The translations under genes were made by a program, and so were the position numbers. Positions 35,096 to 44,202 of a DNA stretch of 64,000 bases are shown here, piece after piece. The notes beneath the pieces are model-generated. The model had not been told where the DNA came from. It was given only the letters and a program-made list of their open reading frames with translations, and did no database searches. The first letter of the stretch is position 1; each line of letters opens with the position of its first letter. Source of the stretch: Parapedobacter lycopersici (lineage in GTDB: Bacteria > Bacteroidota > Bacteroidia > Sphingobacteriales > Sphingobacteriaceae); the NCBI RefSeq assembly GCF_024643285.1, contig NZ_JAMSLW010000005.1, positions 1-64,000 on the forward strand, given 5' to 3'.

Positions 35096-35282
35096 TTGCC
35101 GGTCAGCCTGTTCCCGGCAGGTATCCGGGTGCCCGTCATGGAGCAGTATTCCCGTATAACCGGAATGCACTTCGGAAAGTTTTGCATAAATTCGCATAAA
35201 CTAACGTGTACTGCCGGCACCAGAGCCACCCGCTGTAATTGGTGGTTTACCAGCGGGCACGTTTTAACAGGAAAACCTTATA

Positions 35283-37388
35283 GTGATACCATTCAGCACC
35301 ATAACTCCCATTGAATATTTAAAAGGGGTCGGTCCCAGCCGTGCTGAAGTACTCAAGTCCGAATTAAGCATCTATACATTTGGCGATCTGCTGCGGCATT
35401 ATCCATTCCGGCACATTGACCGTACGCAGTTGCATAAAATCACCCAGCTCAAACCCGAAATGGCTGCAGCGCAGGTAATCGGACGGCTGGTACAGCTGGA
35501 AGAAAGAGGGGAACGGCGTGGAAAACGGCTGGTGGGTCAATTTATGGACGACACCGGCACTATGGAGCTGGTGTGGTTCCAGCACATTGGGTGGCTCAGA
35601 AAAACACTAACCGTTGGTGCACCTTATATCATCTACGGCAAGCCTACTATTTTTAATAACCAGCTTTCCATGACCCACCCGGAAATGGAAAGCTACCTTC
35701 CGGGATCCAAAAACGCAGGCAATATGAGCCTGCAGCCAGTATATAACTCAACTGAAAAACTGAAGAAATTTTCGCTGGACAGCAAAGGTATCCAGAAATT
35801 ACAGGTCGCCCTGTTGGAGGCAATTGCTGCACAGCTCCGTGAAACGCTTCCTGAATACCTGCTGCGCCGGCACGGGCTAATGCCGTTACCACAGGCACTC
35901 GAGGCCATTCATTTTCCTGCCAACCAGCAGGTGCTGCGCCATGCTATCCACCGGCTCAAATTCGATGAATTGTTTTTTATCCAGTTGAAGCTGCTAAAGA
36001 ATAAACTGCTGAACACCCAGCGCTTCAAGGGGCACCAGTTTGATTCGGTAGGAGAAAAGTTTAACCAGTTTTACCATGAAAGGTTGCCGTTTGATTTAAC
36101 GAATGCGCAAAAACGTGTCATTAGGGAAATCCGTCGGGATACGGCCTCGGGGGCACAGATGAACCGCCTTGTTCAGGGCGATGTAGGTAGCGGAAAAACA
36201 GTGGTGGCCTTAATGAGCATGCTGCTGGCTACCGATAACGGCCTGCAGGCCTGCCTCATGGCACCCACAGAAATTCTGGCCCAGCAACATTACCACAGCA
36301 TCAAAAAATTATTGGGCGAAGGGATCGCTTCGGTGCAGCTGCTTACCGGTTCTACAGCCAGGAAAGATCGCCGGATTATCCATACACAGCTGGAGGATGG
36401 TTCGTTATCGCTTCTGGTGGGTACGCATGCATTAATCGAGGATGCCGTGAAATTTAAGAATCTCGGGCTTGTGGTTATCGATGAGCAGCATCGTTTCGGC
36501 GTAGAACAACGTGCGAAACTGTGGCGCAAGAATGATATCCCGCCCCACATGCTGGTCATGACGGCTACGCCGATTCCGCGTACCCTGGCAATGACCCTTT
36601 ACGGGGATCTTGACAGCTCCGTGATCGATGAGCTGCCGGCAGGGCGCAAACCCATTAAAACGACGCACCTGTATGAACATAGCCGGCTCCGGATGTTTGG
36701 CCTGATGAAAGACGAGATCACCAAAGGCAGCCAGGTATATATCGTATACCCGCTCATTAAGGAAAGCGAAAAAATGGACCTGCTGTACCTGGAAGCCGGT
36801 CTGGAGACGCTACAGCAGGAATTTCCGTTACCCCGGTACCGCATCAGCGTCGTCCACGGGAAGATGCCTGTCAAGGACAAAGAGTTTGAGATGCAGCGGT
36901 TTATCCGGGGGGAGACGCAGATTATGGTGGCAACCACGGTCATCGAAGTGGGAGTGGATGTACCTAATGCTTCGGTGATGGTCATCGAAAATGCGGAACG
37001 CTTCGGCCTGTCGCAGCTGCACCAGCTGCGTGGGCGGGTGGGACGCGGGGCGGCACAGTCCTATTGTGTCCTCATGTCTGGAAATAAGTTAACCAAAGAA
37101 AGTAAGCTTCGGCTGGAGACCATGGTCCGTACGAATGACGGCTTTGAAATTGCAGAAGTGGATTTGCAGCTTCGCGGTCCCGGTGACCTGGCCGGCACTC
37201 AGCAGAGCGGCGTGCTGGATCTCAAACTAGCCGACCTGACCACTGACCAGGCCTTGCTGACCGAGGTACGCAGCAGCGTAATCGAGGTGTTCCGTAATGA
37301 TCCACAGCTGGACAACAGCGAGCATATACTACTCCGGGATTACCTTTTCCGAAGGGAAGCCGGTATTCAGTGGGAGAAAATATCGTAA
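35283..37388 (+). CDS. recG: ATP-dependent DNA helicase RecG
   Basis: Reverses stalled replication forks and branch-migrates Holliday junctions. The 701 residues have an N-terminal wedge domain (1-200, with the OB-fold RHIDRTQLHKI region), then helicase motifs: Walker A VQGDVGSGKTVVAL (about 302), VIDEQHRFGVEQR, VMTATPIPRTLAMTLYGDLD, motif V ATTVIEVGVDVPNASVM and motif VI QLHQLRGRVGRG. The start codon is GTG 35283. It is the full usual length, and the SDR gene begins within 60 bp. Confidence 0.95.
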   Translation: MIPFSTITPIEYLKGVGPSRAEVLKSELSIYTFGDLLRHYPFRHIDRTQLHKITQLKPEMAAAQVIGRLVQLEERGERRGKRLVGQFMDDTGTMELVWFQHIGWLRKTLTVGAPYIIYGKPTIFNNQLSMTHPEMESYLPGSKNAGNMSLQPVYNSTEKLKKFSLDSKGIQKLQVALLEAIAAQLRETLPEYLLRRHGLMPLPQALEAIHFPANQQVLRHAIHRLKFDELFFIQLKLLKNKLLNTQRFKGHQFDSVGEKFNQFYHERLPFDLTNAQKRVIREIRRDTASGAQMNRLVQGDVGSGKTVVALMSMLLATDNGLQACLMAPTEILAQQHYHSIKKLLGEGIASVQLLTGSTARKDRRIIHTQLEDGSLSLLVGTHALIEDAVKFKNLGLVVIDEQHRFGVEQRAKLWRKNDIPPHMLVMTATPIPRTLAMTLYGDLDSSVIDELPAGRKPIKTTHLYEHSRLRMFGLMKDEITKGSQVYIVYPLIKESEKMDLLYLEAGLETLQQEFPLPRYRISVVHGKMPVKDKEFEMQRFIRGETQIMVATTVIEVGVDVPNASVMVIENAERFGLSQLHQLRGRVGRGAAQSYCVLMSGNKLTKESKLRLETMVRTNDGFEIAEVDLQLRGPGDLAGTQQSGVLDLKLADLTTDQALLTEVRSSVIEVFRNDPQLDNSEHILLRDYLFRREAGIQWEKIS

Positions 37389-37445
37389 GTGCAAAACCTT
37401 GTAAATGTGCCAAACAATTATTTACTTGCAGGCACATACGGCATA

Positions 37446-38255
37446 ATGGAAAATCATTCAGCGGAAAATGGCAAGCAATACGCCCTGATTACCGGGGCCA
37501 GCCAGGGGCTTGGAAAGGCCTTCGCGCTGGAACTGGCCAGAAGAAAGTTTCACCTCATCCTGGTCAGCCTGCCGAATGAAGGGCTGCCTTTTGTAGCCAA
37601 TCAGGTAGCCGAGCTGGGACAGGAAGCCCACGTTTTTGAAACGGACCTGACCCAGAAGGAAAATATTGTGGCGCTGGCCAACTGGGTAAATACCCATTTT
37701 CCATTGTATGTACTCATCAATAACGCCGGATGCGGAGGAACACAGAGTTTCCAGGATGTATCCATTGATTACCTGGACCGCATTATCCAGCTCAACATCA
37801 GGGCGACTTCACTGCTTACCCATCAGTTGTTATCCAACCTAATCAAACGCAACCAGGCGTTTGTACTTAACGTGGGTAGCGTGGCGGCTTATAGCCCCCT
37901 CGGTTACAAAACCGTTTACCCCGCTTCCAAGGCTTTTGTACATAATTTTACCCGGGGGCTGTATCAGGAGTTTGCCGGTAGCAATGTATTTTTCAGCGTA
38001 GTCAATCCCGGACCGATGATGACCAATGCCGACTCATCCGCCCGATTGCAAAAGCAGGGATTATTTGCCTCTATGGGATTGCTACCCCCCGAAAAGGTGG
38101 CGGAAATTGCCATCCGGCAGTTGTTTCGGCGGGATACGTTGATCATGCTCAACTGGGCCAATAAGCTTACCTGGATGGTAATGAAGTTTTTGCCGGTCTA
38201 TATCCGGTTGCCCTTACTTACCAATGCCATCAAAAAAGAAATTAACCGCACATGA
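37446..38255 (+). CDS. Short-chain dehydrogenase/reductase
   Basis: A 269-residue classical SDR. The cofactor loop is ITGASQGLGKAFALELAR (about 15), with no acidic residue directly favouring NADH visible. NNAGCGG is present, and the catalytic set is Ser in NVGSVAAYS and Tyr/Lys in YPASKAF. It resembles the family that includes hydroxysteroid dehydrogenase-like proteins; the substrate is unknown. The frame is open from a GTG at 37389 straight after recG, but ATG 37446 is the likely start. The stop overlaps the epimerase start by 4 bp, so the two proteins probably work in one pathway. Confidence 0.82.
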   Translation: MENHSAENGKQYALITGASQGLGKAFALELARRKFHLILVSLPNEGLPFVANQVAELGQEAHVFETDLTQKENIVALANWVNTHFPLYVLINNAGCGGTQSFQDVSIDYLDRIIQLNIRATSLLTHQLLSNLIKRNQAFVLNVGSVAAYSPLGYKTVYPASKAFVHNFTRGLYQEFAGSNVFFSVVNPGPMMTNADSSARLQKQGLFASMGLLPPEKVAEIAIRQLFRRDTLIMLNWANKLTWMVMKFLPVYIRLPLLTNAIKKEINRT

Positions 38256-39226
38256 ATGTACTGGTCACCGGAGCCAATGGGTTGTTGGCCACCAACATCA
38301 TCGTCCAGCTACTTGCCCAGGACTACGGGGTAACCGGACTGATCCGGGATCCGCGCAAGTTCCTCCTGCCCGCTCATCCAAAGCTCCAATTAATACCCGG
38401 CGATATTACCGATAGCACATGTGTCATGCGCGCGGCAGCGAATTGCGATTACATCATCCACTGCGCAGCCACTACCAGTCAAAACCTGCTGCGGTATGCC
38501 GATTATTCGCTGATTAACGTTACCGGCACGGAACATATTATCCAGGCTGCGATAGCGAACGGCATTAAGCGAGTGGTTTACGTTGGTACGGCAAATACAT
38601 TTGGCTACGGATCGCTGACGGCCCCCGGGGACGAGACCTTGCCGCCCCGTGAACCGTTTGCCAGCGCATGGTACGCTAAAAGCAAGCTGGAGGGGCAGCA
38701 CGTGGCATTGGCTGCTACGGGGACTATTGAAGTCGTGGTCGTAAGCCCGACCTTTATGCTCGGTCCTTATGATGGCAAGCCAAGTTCAGGGGCAATTATC
38801 CGTATGGGATATGGCAAGCGGGTTGTCTTTCATCCGCCCGGTGGAAAAAATTTCGTACATGTCGACGATGTTGCCCGTGGAACCGTGGAAGCATTGACGG
38901 CCGGAAAAAGCGGGGAAGCCTACCTGTTGGCTGGTGAAAACCTGAGCTACCGGCAGTTTTTCTCCCTGTTAGCACAACAGGCAAACCAGCGGACGCTGCT
39001 GGTGTGCCTGCCTAAACCGTTGCTGATCAGCATAGGCTATATCGGCGATCTGCTGCGGGCAGTAGGCATAAAGACGGCCCTGTCATCCACCAATATGAAG
39101 ATTCTTTGTGTGCATAACTATTATACGAACAGGAAGGCACGGCAAGCGCTACACATCAGCTTCCACCCGGTTACGCAGGCGATTGACGACGCCGTTGACT
39201 GGTTTAAGAAACAAAAAATGCTCTAA
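38252..39226 (+). CDS. NAD-dependent epimerase/dehydratase (extended SDR)
   Basis: A 324-residue extended SDR related to dihydroflavonol-4-reductase-like proteins. It opens MNVLVTGANGLLATNI, a Rossmann loop with Ala for the third Gly. The catalytic Tyr-xxx-Lys is in AWYAKSKLEG near residue 142, after VYVGTANTFGYG. HPPGGKNFVHVDDVARG and AYLLAGENLSY are typical of the group. It overlaps the preceding SDR by an ATGA junction. Role unknown; lipid or sterol-like carbonyl reduction is one possibility. Confidence 0.8.
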   Translation: MNVLVTGANGLLATNIIVQLLAQDYGVTGLIRDPRKFLLPAHPKLQLIPGDITDSTCVMRAAANCDYIIHCAATTSQNLLRYADYSLINVTGTEHIIQAAIANGIKRVVYVGTANTFGYGSLTAPGDETLPPREPFASAWYAKSKLEGQHVALAATGTIEVVVVSPTFMLGPYDGKPSSGAIIRMGYGKRVVFHPPGGKNFVHVDDVARGTVEALTAGKSGEAYLLAGENLSYRQFFSLLAQQANQRTLLVCLPKPLLISIGYIGDLLRAVGIKTALSSTNMKILCVHNYYTNRKARQALHISFHPVTQAIDDAVDWFKKQKML

Positions 39227-39246
39227 AGGCATTGCCAGGCACAGGG

Positions 39247-39792
39247 CTACCCGGATTTCCGCTGCCGGAATTTCTTATACCATTTGACGGCGACCATGAG
39301 CATAATGGCCAGTAGTAGGAGGCCGATTACACCATAAATCCAATTAACCGCGCTTTTAAGTACAACGGCAAAAACGATGGCAAATAACAATACCGTTGCC
39401 AGTTCATTCCACATCCTCAACCGGTTGGATGTCCAGCTGCTCTGCTCCGATTTCAATTGGTACATGATCCGCTGGCAAACAAAATGGTAGCCAATGAGTC
39501 CCAATACAAAAACAAGCTTCACATGCAGCCAACCTGCGTGAAGCAAGCCCGGGGCATCAACCAACATAGTCAAACCGGCCAAAACGGCCAGGTACATGGA
39601 TGGGGTAGTAATGATCCACCACAGTTTGTGTTCCATTACCATAAACTGCCGGTGCAATACGGCGTATTCCTCCGGTTTTTTTTGCCGCGCCTCGGTATGG
39701 TAGATGAATAGCCTGACGATGTAAAATAAGCCAGCCATCCAGCAGATGACGAAGATGATGTGTATGGCTTTAGCGTAAAGGTATATCATCAT
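39247..39792 (-). CDS. hemJ: Protoporphyrinogen IX oxidase, HemJ type
   Basis: Oxidises protoporphyrinogen IX to protoporphyrin IX in the inner membrane. The 181 residues have four or five hydrophobic helices and the conserved AKAIHIIFVICWMAGLFYI start, in which the His is a heme ligand in HemJ. RLFIYHTEA and GWLHVKLVFVLGLIGYH follow. Databases often call it CopD family; its place 22 bp downstream of hemE supports HemJ. With the window's other hem genes it completes the path to protoporphyrin; ferrochelatase is not here. Confidence 0.88.
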   Translation of the reverse strand: MMIYLYAKAIHIIFVICWMAGLFYIVRLFIYHTEARQKKPEEYAVLHRQFMVMEHKLWWIITTPSMYLAVLAGLTMLVDAPGLLHAGWLHVKLVFVLGLIGYHFVCQRIMYQLKSEQSSWTSNRLRMWNELATVLLFAIVFAVVLKSAVNWIYGVIGLLLLAIMLMVAVKWYKKFRQRKSG

Positions 39793-39814
39793 TACCTGTA
39801 TTTATCCGGAGATA

Positions 39815-40852
39815 TTAATACCGGAATTCCCGCACCACTTCAACAGCATACTTTACGTGATCAAACGGGATATCCGGCATGATGCCGTGTCCTAAATTAA
39901 AGATGAATCCCGGTTGTCCGCGCATCCGCTCGAACAGTTCCGTTATTTTGGTTTTGATTACACGCTTATCCGCATACAGCACAAAGGGATCTAAATTTCC
40001 CTGTACGGCCACACCTTGCGGCAGACGGTCTTTAAGCTGGCGCAGGTCTGCATTCCAGTCAACCGACACAACGTCGGGATTCGCCTCCGCCATCAGCGGT
40101 GCAAATACAGAACTTCCTTTGCAGAACGAGATCACGGGAATATCTTTCCGGTCGATTTTGGCGATAATTTCAGTATTATATTGGTGTGCAAAATGCTGAT
40201 AGTCATCCCACGACAGCGCCATTGCCCAGCTGTCAAAGAGCTGTACTGCATTTACGCCCGCCGCAATCTGCATGTTCAGGTAAGCTATCGTGACATCCGT
40301 AATTTTCTGCAGCAGCAGGTGCGCCAGCTCGGGTTCGTTGTTCAGGAGCAGCTTGGTCCGCTTAAAATCTTTGGAAGACCCACCCTCTACCAGGTAGCTT
40401 AGCACAGTGAACGGTGCCCCGGCAAAACCGATCAGCGGAATACGGCCCTGCAGCCGCTGCTGGATCACCTTTATTGCGTCCGCCACGTATTGTAGCTTAG
40501 GCAGCACATCGGTTTGCAGGGCTTCTGCCCCTGCCCTGTCCCTGACTGGATTAGCAAACCGGGGGCCTACCCCATCTTCAAAGCTCAGTATGCCGCCCAT
40601 GGCCTCGGGGGTAACCAGTATATCGGAAAATAGAATAGCGGCATCTACGCCCAGCAGATCCACGGGAAGCATGGTAACATCCGCGGCAATTTCCGGCGTT
40701 TTGCACATTTCGAGAAAGGAGTACTTATTTTTGATTTCCCAGTATTCCTTCATAAACCGGCCAGCCTGGCGCATCATCCATACAGGCGGGCGTTCCGTCT
40801 GCTGCGAAAAGGCAGCACGTATCAATAAATCATTCTGCAGTTTGTTTGTCAC
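39815..40852 (-). CDS. hemE: Uroporphyrinogen decarboxylase
   Basis: Removes four carboxyl groups from uroporphyrinogen III to give coproporphyrinogen III. The 345 residues include the signature PPVWMMRQAGRFMKEY (about 21-36), the IGFAGAPFTVLSYLVEG stretch and the C-terminal FNLGHGIMPDIP. The start overlaps the end of the TPR-protein gene by 4 bp (40849-40852), so it belongs to the sensor kinase-regulator-TPR-hemE-hemJ run. Cytoplasmic. Confidence 0.96.
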   Translation of the reverse strand: MTNKLQNDLLIRAAFSQQTERPPVWMMRQAGRFMKEYWEIKNKYSFLEMCKTPEIAADVTMLPVDLLGVDAAILFSDILVTPEAMGGILSFEDGVGPRFANPVRDRAGAEALQTDVLPKLQYVADAIKVIQQRLQGRIPLIGFAGAPFTVLSYLVEGGSSKDFKRTKLLLNNEPELAHLLLQKITDVTIAYLNMQIAAGVNAVQLFDSWAMALSWDDYQHFAHQYNTEIIAKIDRKDIPVISFCKGSSVFAPLMAEANPDVVSVDWNADLRQLKDRLPQGVAVQGNLDPFVLYADKRVIKTKITELFERMRGQPGFIFNLGHGIMPDIPFDHVKYAVEVVREFRY

Positions 40853-41370
40853 GATTGGTCTTTAGGTATTTCGTTTTCTATTTTGTTAATGATCTGTGCT
40901 ATTCGCGAGGTTACTTCCAGTTTACGGGCCACTGCGATGTAGGCCCTGACCCGTTCATAATCCTTTTTATGAAGATTAATATTAGCCAGGTTTACCAGGA
41001 TAATGGCCTTGTCATTGGGCCTGCGGAAAGGCAGCCTTGAAGCAATCTGGAAATGCCTTTCAGCCGCGTCGTAATCGCCTGCTTTTAACGCCAGGTTGCC
41101 GCTCATGAACTCGTAGTAATTACGCCTTTTTTTACGTAGGTACTCGGGCTTCTTTATATCTGCGAGCAGCCGCTGTGCTTTTTCAAAATCATGCTGCTGG
41201 AAAGCCTGTGAGGCAAGAAAGACCGTGCCTTCCCTGAAATGGCTCCAGATCAGGTACCCCATTCCGCCTATGATGAGCGCGACCGACTGGTAAACATGGG
41301 CGTAAATGGCATAGATTAACAACAGTAAGGCAAGCAATAATACGACGATACGTACCTTGGTCGTCATCAT
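40849..41370 (-). CDS. TPR-containing membrane protein
   Basis: A 173-residue protein with two closely spaced N-terminal hydrophobic segments (about 6-22 and 29-43) and a soluble helical part with TPR-like repeats (FLASQAFQQHDFEKAQRLL, LALKAGDYDAAERHFQIA, ANINLHKKDYERVRAYIAVA). No catalytic motif is visible. It lies between the response regulator and hemE and overlaps both genes by 4 bp, so it is co-translated with them. It may be a scaffold in the envelope; the link to heme synthesis is positional only. Confidence 0.75.
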   Translation of the reverse strand: MMTTKVRIVVLLLALLLLIYAIYAHVYQSVALIIGGMGYLIWSHFREGTVFLASQAFQQHDFEKAQRLLADIKKPEYLRKKRRNYYEFMSGNLALKAGDYDAAERHFQIASRLPFRRPNDKAIILVNLANINLHKKDYERVRAYIAVARKLEVTSRIAQIINKIENEIPKDQS

Positions 41371-42083
41371 AGCTGCTGGGGATTATCGGTAAATTTATAC
41401 CCTACCCCGCGTATCGAGTGAAAATAAACCGGGTGTTTCTGATCGGGTTCGAAATATTTTCTGAACGTAAGGATGAAATTATCAATAGTCCGGGTGGAAG
41501 GGTAAACATCATAATTCCAGACCGTCTCAAGTATCTGTTCACGGGAGACGGCTTCGTTTCGGCGTTCAATCAGCAATTTGAGCAGCATGGTCTCCTTTTT
41601 AGTCAACGACGTAACCGTTCCATCGACGTGGTGGAGTTCATAGGAATTGAAATAGATGGTTTTGTCGCCGATCTGGTACGAGTTGAGTTCCTTGAGCTCC
41701 TCGCCCTTCATACCTCGGCGCACCAGGATGCCCACGCGTAGAATCAATTCTTCCAGGTTAAACGGCTTTACCAAGTAATCATCAGCTCCTTTCTTAAGGC
41801 CGGTAATACGGTCCTCACTGCTGTTTTTAGCGGTTAGGAACATAATAGGCACTTCCGAGTTCTGCAGCCGTATCGTTTCTGCCACCTGGAACCCGTCGAT
41901 TTCAGGAATCATGACGTCCAGTATCACCAGGTTAAACCGTTCTTCTTTAAATACCTTTAGGGCTTTTTTACCGTCGGTGGCCGTAGACACCCGGTATCCC
42001 TCCAACTCCAGGTTGAGTTTAATGGCTTCCAATAAGTGCTCCTCATCTTCCACCAATAAAATCCGTTGCTTAGTTTGCTGCAT
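41367..42083 (-). CDS. OmpR-family response regulator
   Basis: A two-component transcription regulator of 238 residues. The receiver domain (about 5-120) has the acidic pair LVEDEEH, the phosphorylated Asp in LVILDVMIPEIDG, Thr in MFLTAKNSS and Lys in DYLVKPFN. A winged-helix DNA-binding domain (about 140-232) carries LTKKETMLLKLLIE and YPSTRTIDNFILTFRKYF. ATG 42083 is the likely start. It overlaps the kinase gene by 14 bp and the TPR gene by 4 bp. Target genes are unknown. Confidence 0.92.
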   Translation of the reverse strand: MQQTKQRILLVEDEEHLLEAIKLNLELEGYRVSTATDGKKALKVFKEERFNLVILDVMIPEIDGFQVAETIRLQNSEVPIMFLTAKNSSEDRITGLKKGADDYLVKPFNLEELILRVGILVRRGMKGEELKELNSYQIGDKTIYFNSYELHHVDGTVTSLTKKETMLLKLLIERRNEAVSREQILETVWNYDVYPSTRTIDNFILTFRKYFEPDQKHPVYFHSIRGVGYKFTDNPQQL

Positions 42084-42951
42084 AATGGTTATTAAATATG
42101 ACTTCAAAAACGCTTCCTGAGGGGCTATTGTCTTTTACTTTAATCTGTGCCTGATGTTTTTCCAATACCGTCTTCACAATATACAGTCCCAGGCCCGTAC
42201 CCTTGGTTTTTCGGGTTTCTTCCTGTCCTACCCGATAAAACTTATTGAAAATACGCTTCTTTTCCTCTTCTTTGATTCCAATACCATGATCGGCCACCGA
42301 AAACAGGACGTTTCCATTGTCTTTTGCTAACCTGACAAATACATGGGCGCAGGGTGGTGAATACTTCACTGCATTTTCAATGAGGTTGGTTACCGCATTG
42401 GTCAGGGCAAACCGGTCGCCTTCGATATACACCTCCTGTTCCAGCTCGGTCTTGATGACCTGCGAAGTGCAGGAATGGATTTGCAGCCGGTCGGATACAT
42501 GCTGTACCAACTCGGTCAGGTTAATATCTTCCTTTGGAAAATTAGGCCGGATACCTTCCAGCTTGGTGGCAATGAGCACATTTCCCACGAGGTCGTCCAG
42601 CCGCTCAATGTCTTTTAACGAATTGGATAAAAACTGCTCCTGCTGTTCTTTATTCAAATCGCGCTTTAGGATGGTCTGGATGTACAGTTTGATGGAAGCT
42701 AACGGCGATTTAAGTTCGTGGGTAACGGCCAGCAGGAAGTTTTGCTGTTGCTTCTGGAGTTTATGTTCCCGTACAAAGGCCTTTTTCAGTTTCAATGCCC
42801 CGACGAGGAAAATCACCATAAAGAAAATTCCCTCGCCAATGATCATCGACTTCCGGTGTGGCTGGGTTTCAATAAGCAGCACACCCCACCAGACTAACTG
42901 TGCTGAAGCATAAAAAAGCAGGAAATAAAACAACACTATTGGTTTCCGCAT
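42070..42951 (-). CDS. Sensor histidine kinase
   Basis: The partner of the adjacent regulator. The 293 residues have two membrane helices near the N-terminus (about 4-22 and 34-52) with only a short loop between them, so there is no large extracellular sensor. The HisKA domain carries the phosphorylated His in VTHELKSPLASIKLY. The ATPase domain has the N box NLIENAVKYS, G1 VADHGIGIKEEE, and G2 GTGLGLYIVK. Membrane-embedded sensing is the likely mode. The operon order kinase-regulator-TPR-hemE-hemJ hints at a heme, redox or envelope signal. Confidence 0.92.
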   Translation of the reverse strand: MRKPIVLFYFLLFYASAQLVWWGVLLIETQPHRKSMIIGEGIFFMVIFLVGALKLKKAFVREHKLQKQQQNFLLAVTHELKSPLASIKLYIQTILKRDLNKEQQEQFLSNSLKDIERLDDLVGNVLIATKLEGIRPNFPKEDINLTELVQHVSDRLQIHSCTSQVIKTELEQEVYIEGDRFALTNAVTNLIENAVKYSPPCAHVFVRLAKDNGNVLFSVADHGIGIKEEEKKRIFNKFYRVGQEETRKTKGTGLGLYIVKTVLEKHQAQIKVKDNSPSGSVFEVIFNNHYAAN

Positions 42952-43068
42952 ATTAAACTCCTGAAAGGCAATCACAAAAGTATCGATTTATAGCCGTTAA
43001 AAACAAATGATGGGCTACATTATGACAATATTAAGAAAATTGCCCAGGGCGGCCGGCATAGAATGTAT

Positions 43069-43076
43069 TATCTTTG
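43069..43076 (+). promoter_or_regulatory. Possible -7 box right before the YjjG-like gene
   Basis: TATCTTTG fits TAnnTTTG and lies only 5 nt before the GTG start at 43082. If it is used, the mRNA would be leaderless or nearly so. The -33 region is a poor match. Confidence 0.35.
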
Positions 43077-43081
43077 CCCCC

Positions 43082-43783
43082 GTGCAACCACGGAATAAAA
43101 CGGATATCTTCTTCGATCTGGACCACACGATCTGGGACTTTGAAAAAAACGCGGAAGAAACCCTGATGGAGCTTTTTGACACCTACCGTTTCTGCAACCT
43201 TGGTATACATGGCCCCGACCGGTTTATTGAAACCTATAACCGGAATAATCATCGTCTTTGGGCGATGTACCATCATGGGAAAATAAGTAAAAAAGAACTC
43301 CGGGAGGCTCGTTTCGCCGACACATTTAGGGAGTTGGGGATCGATCCGAAACTGTTTCCAAGTTCTTTTGAGACGGATTATCTCCGGTTGTGCCCACAGA
43401 AAACGAACCTTTTCCCGCATAGCCATGAGACGCTCGGGTACCTGAAAGAAAAATACACCCTGCACCTTATTTCGAACGGGTTTAATGACGCTGCACAGGT
43501 TAAGGTAGTTAAATGTGACCTGAAGAAATATTTCAACACCATGGTGATCTCCGAGCTGGTTGGCGTACACAAACCGCACCCGGAGATTTTCCATTATGCC
43601 GTGAAGCATGCAAACACGGATATTGCGAAAAGCGTCATGATAGGTGATAGCCTGGAAGCGGATATACAGGGAGCCCAGCGTGTGGGCATGGATGCCATTT
43701 ATTTCAATCCCTGCGATGCCACTGTTCCGGAATATGTTACGCAAAGCATCCGTAGCCTCGATGAACTGACACGCCTTTTTTAA
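43082..43783 (+). CDS. YjjG-family HAD nucleotidase
   Basis: A HAD phosphatase of the YjjG type (noncanonical pyrimidine nucleotidase). The product is 233 residues with GTG start 43082. HAD motif I is FFDLDHTIWDF (about 10-20), motif II LHLISNGFND, and motifs III/IV KPHPEIF and MIGDSLEADIQGA. The cap domain lies between motifs I and II. A longer frame from 43007 would add 25 residues unlike the family. It probably cleans up damaged or non-standard nucleotides, in line with the neighbouring MazG-like gene. Convergent with that gene. Confidence 0.85.
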   Translation: MQPRNKTDIFFDLDHTIWDFEKNAEETLMELFDTYRFCNLGIHGPDRFIETYNRNNHRLWAMYHHGKISKKELREARFADTFRELGIDPKLFPSSFETDYLRLCPQKTNLFPHSHETLGYLKEKYTLHLISNGFNDAAQVKVVKCDLKKYFNTMVISELVGVHKPHPEIFHYAVKHANTDIAKSVMIGDSLEADIQGAQRVGMDAIYFNPCDATVPEYVTQSIRSLDELTRLF

Positions 43784-43833
43784 AACCGGCGCAGTGCGGC
43801 TTAAGGGATGTCGAATTGCCTGCTCCTTAAATG

Positions 43834-44160
43834 CTATTTCAGCTTCTCGTTGTTTTTATGCCGCTCGCCATCACGGATGGCTTTCTTGGCGAAGTTTTTT
43901 TCCAGCGCGTCGGTAAGGTCAATTCCGGTCTGGTTGGCCAGGCAGACCACTACAAATAATACATCGGCCAATTCATCGGCCAGGTCCACCTGTTCATCGG
44001 ATTTTTTAAACGATTGTTCCCCATACTTCCGCGCCATGATCCGGGCTACCTCACCAACTTCTTCCATCAGCATAGCCGTATTGGTTAATTCGTTAAAGTA
44101 GCGGACACCTGTTGTGTTAATCCATTGGTCTACCCGCAATTGTGCTTCCTTGATCGTCAC
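43834..44160 (-). CDS. MazG-like nucleotide pyrophosphohydrolase
   Basis: A 108-residue single-domain all-alpha NTP pyrophosphatase. Metal-binding residues are visible in AMLMEEVGEVARI (EExxE) and DLADELADVLFVV (ExxD). The fold and size match the MazG-like/RS21-C6 group, which hydrolyses non-canonical dNTPs such as modified dCTP. Adjacent genes (YjjG-like and dtd) are also quality-control enzymes. The substrate is not readable from the sequence. Confidence 0.85.
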   Translation of the reverse strand: MTIKEAQLRVDQWINTTGVRYFNELTNTAMLMEEVGEVARIMARKYGEQSFKKSDEQVDLADELADVLFVVVCLANQTGIDLTDALEKNFAKKAIRDGERHKNNEKLK

Positions 44161-44202
44161 GTTTTTGTGTTTAAATAGATGTGGCCGGTAAGGCGACCGT
44201 CC

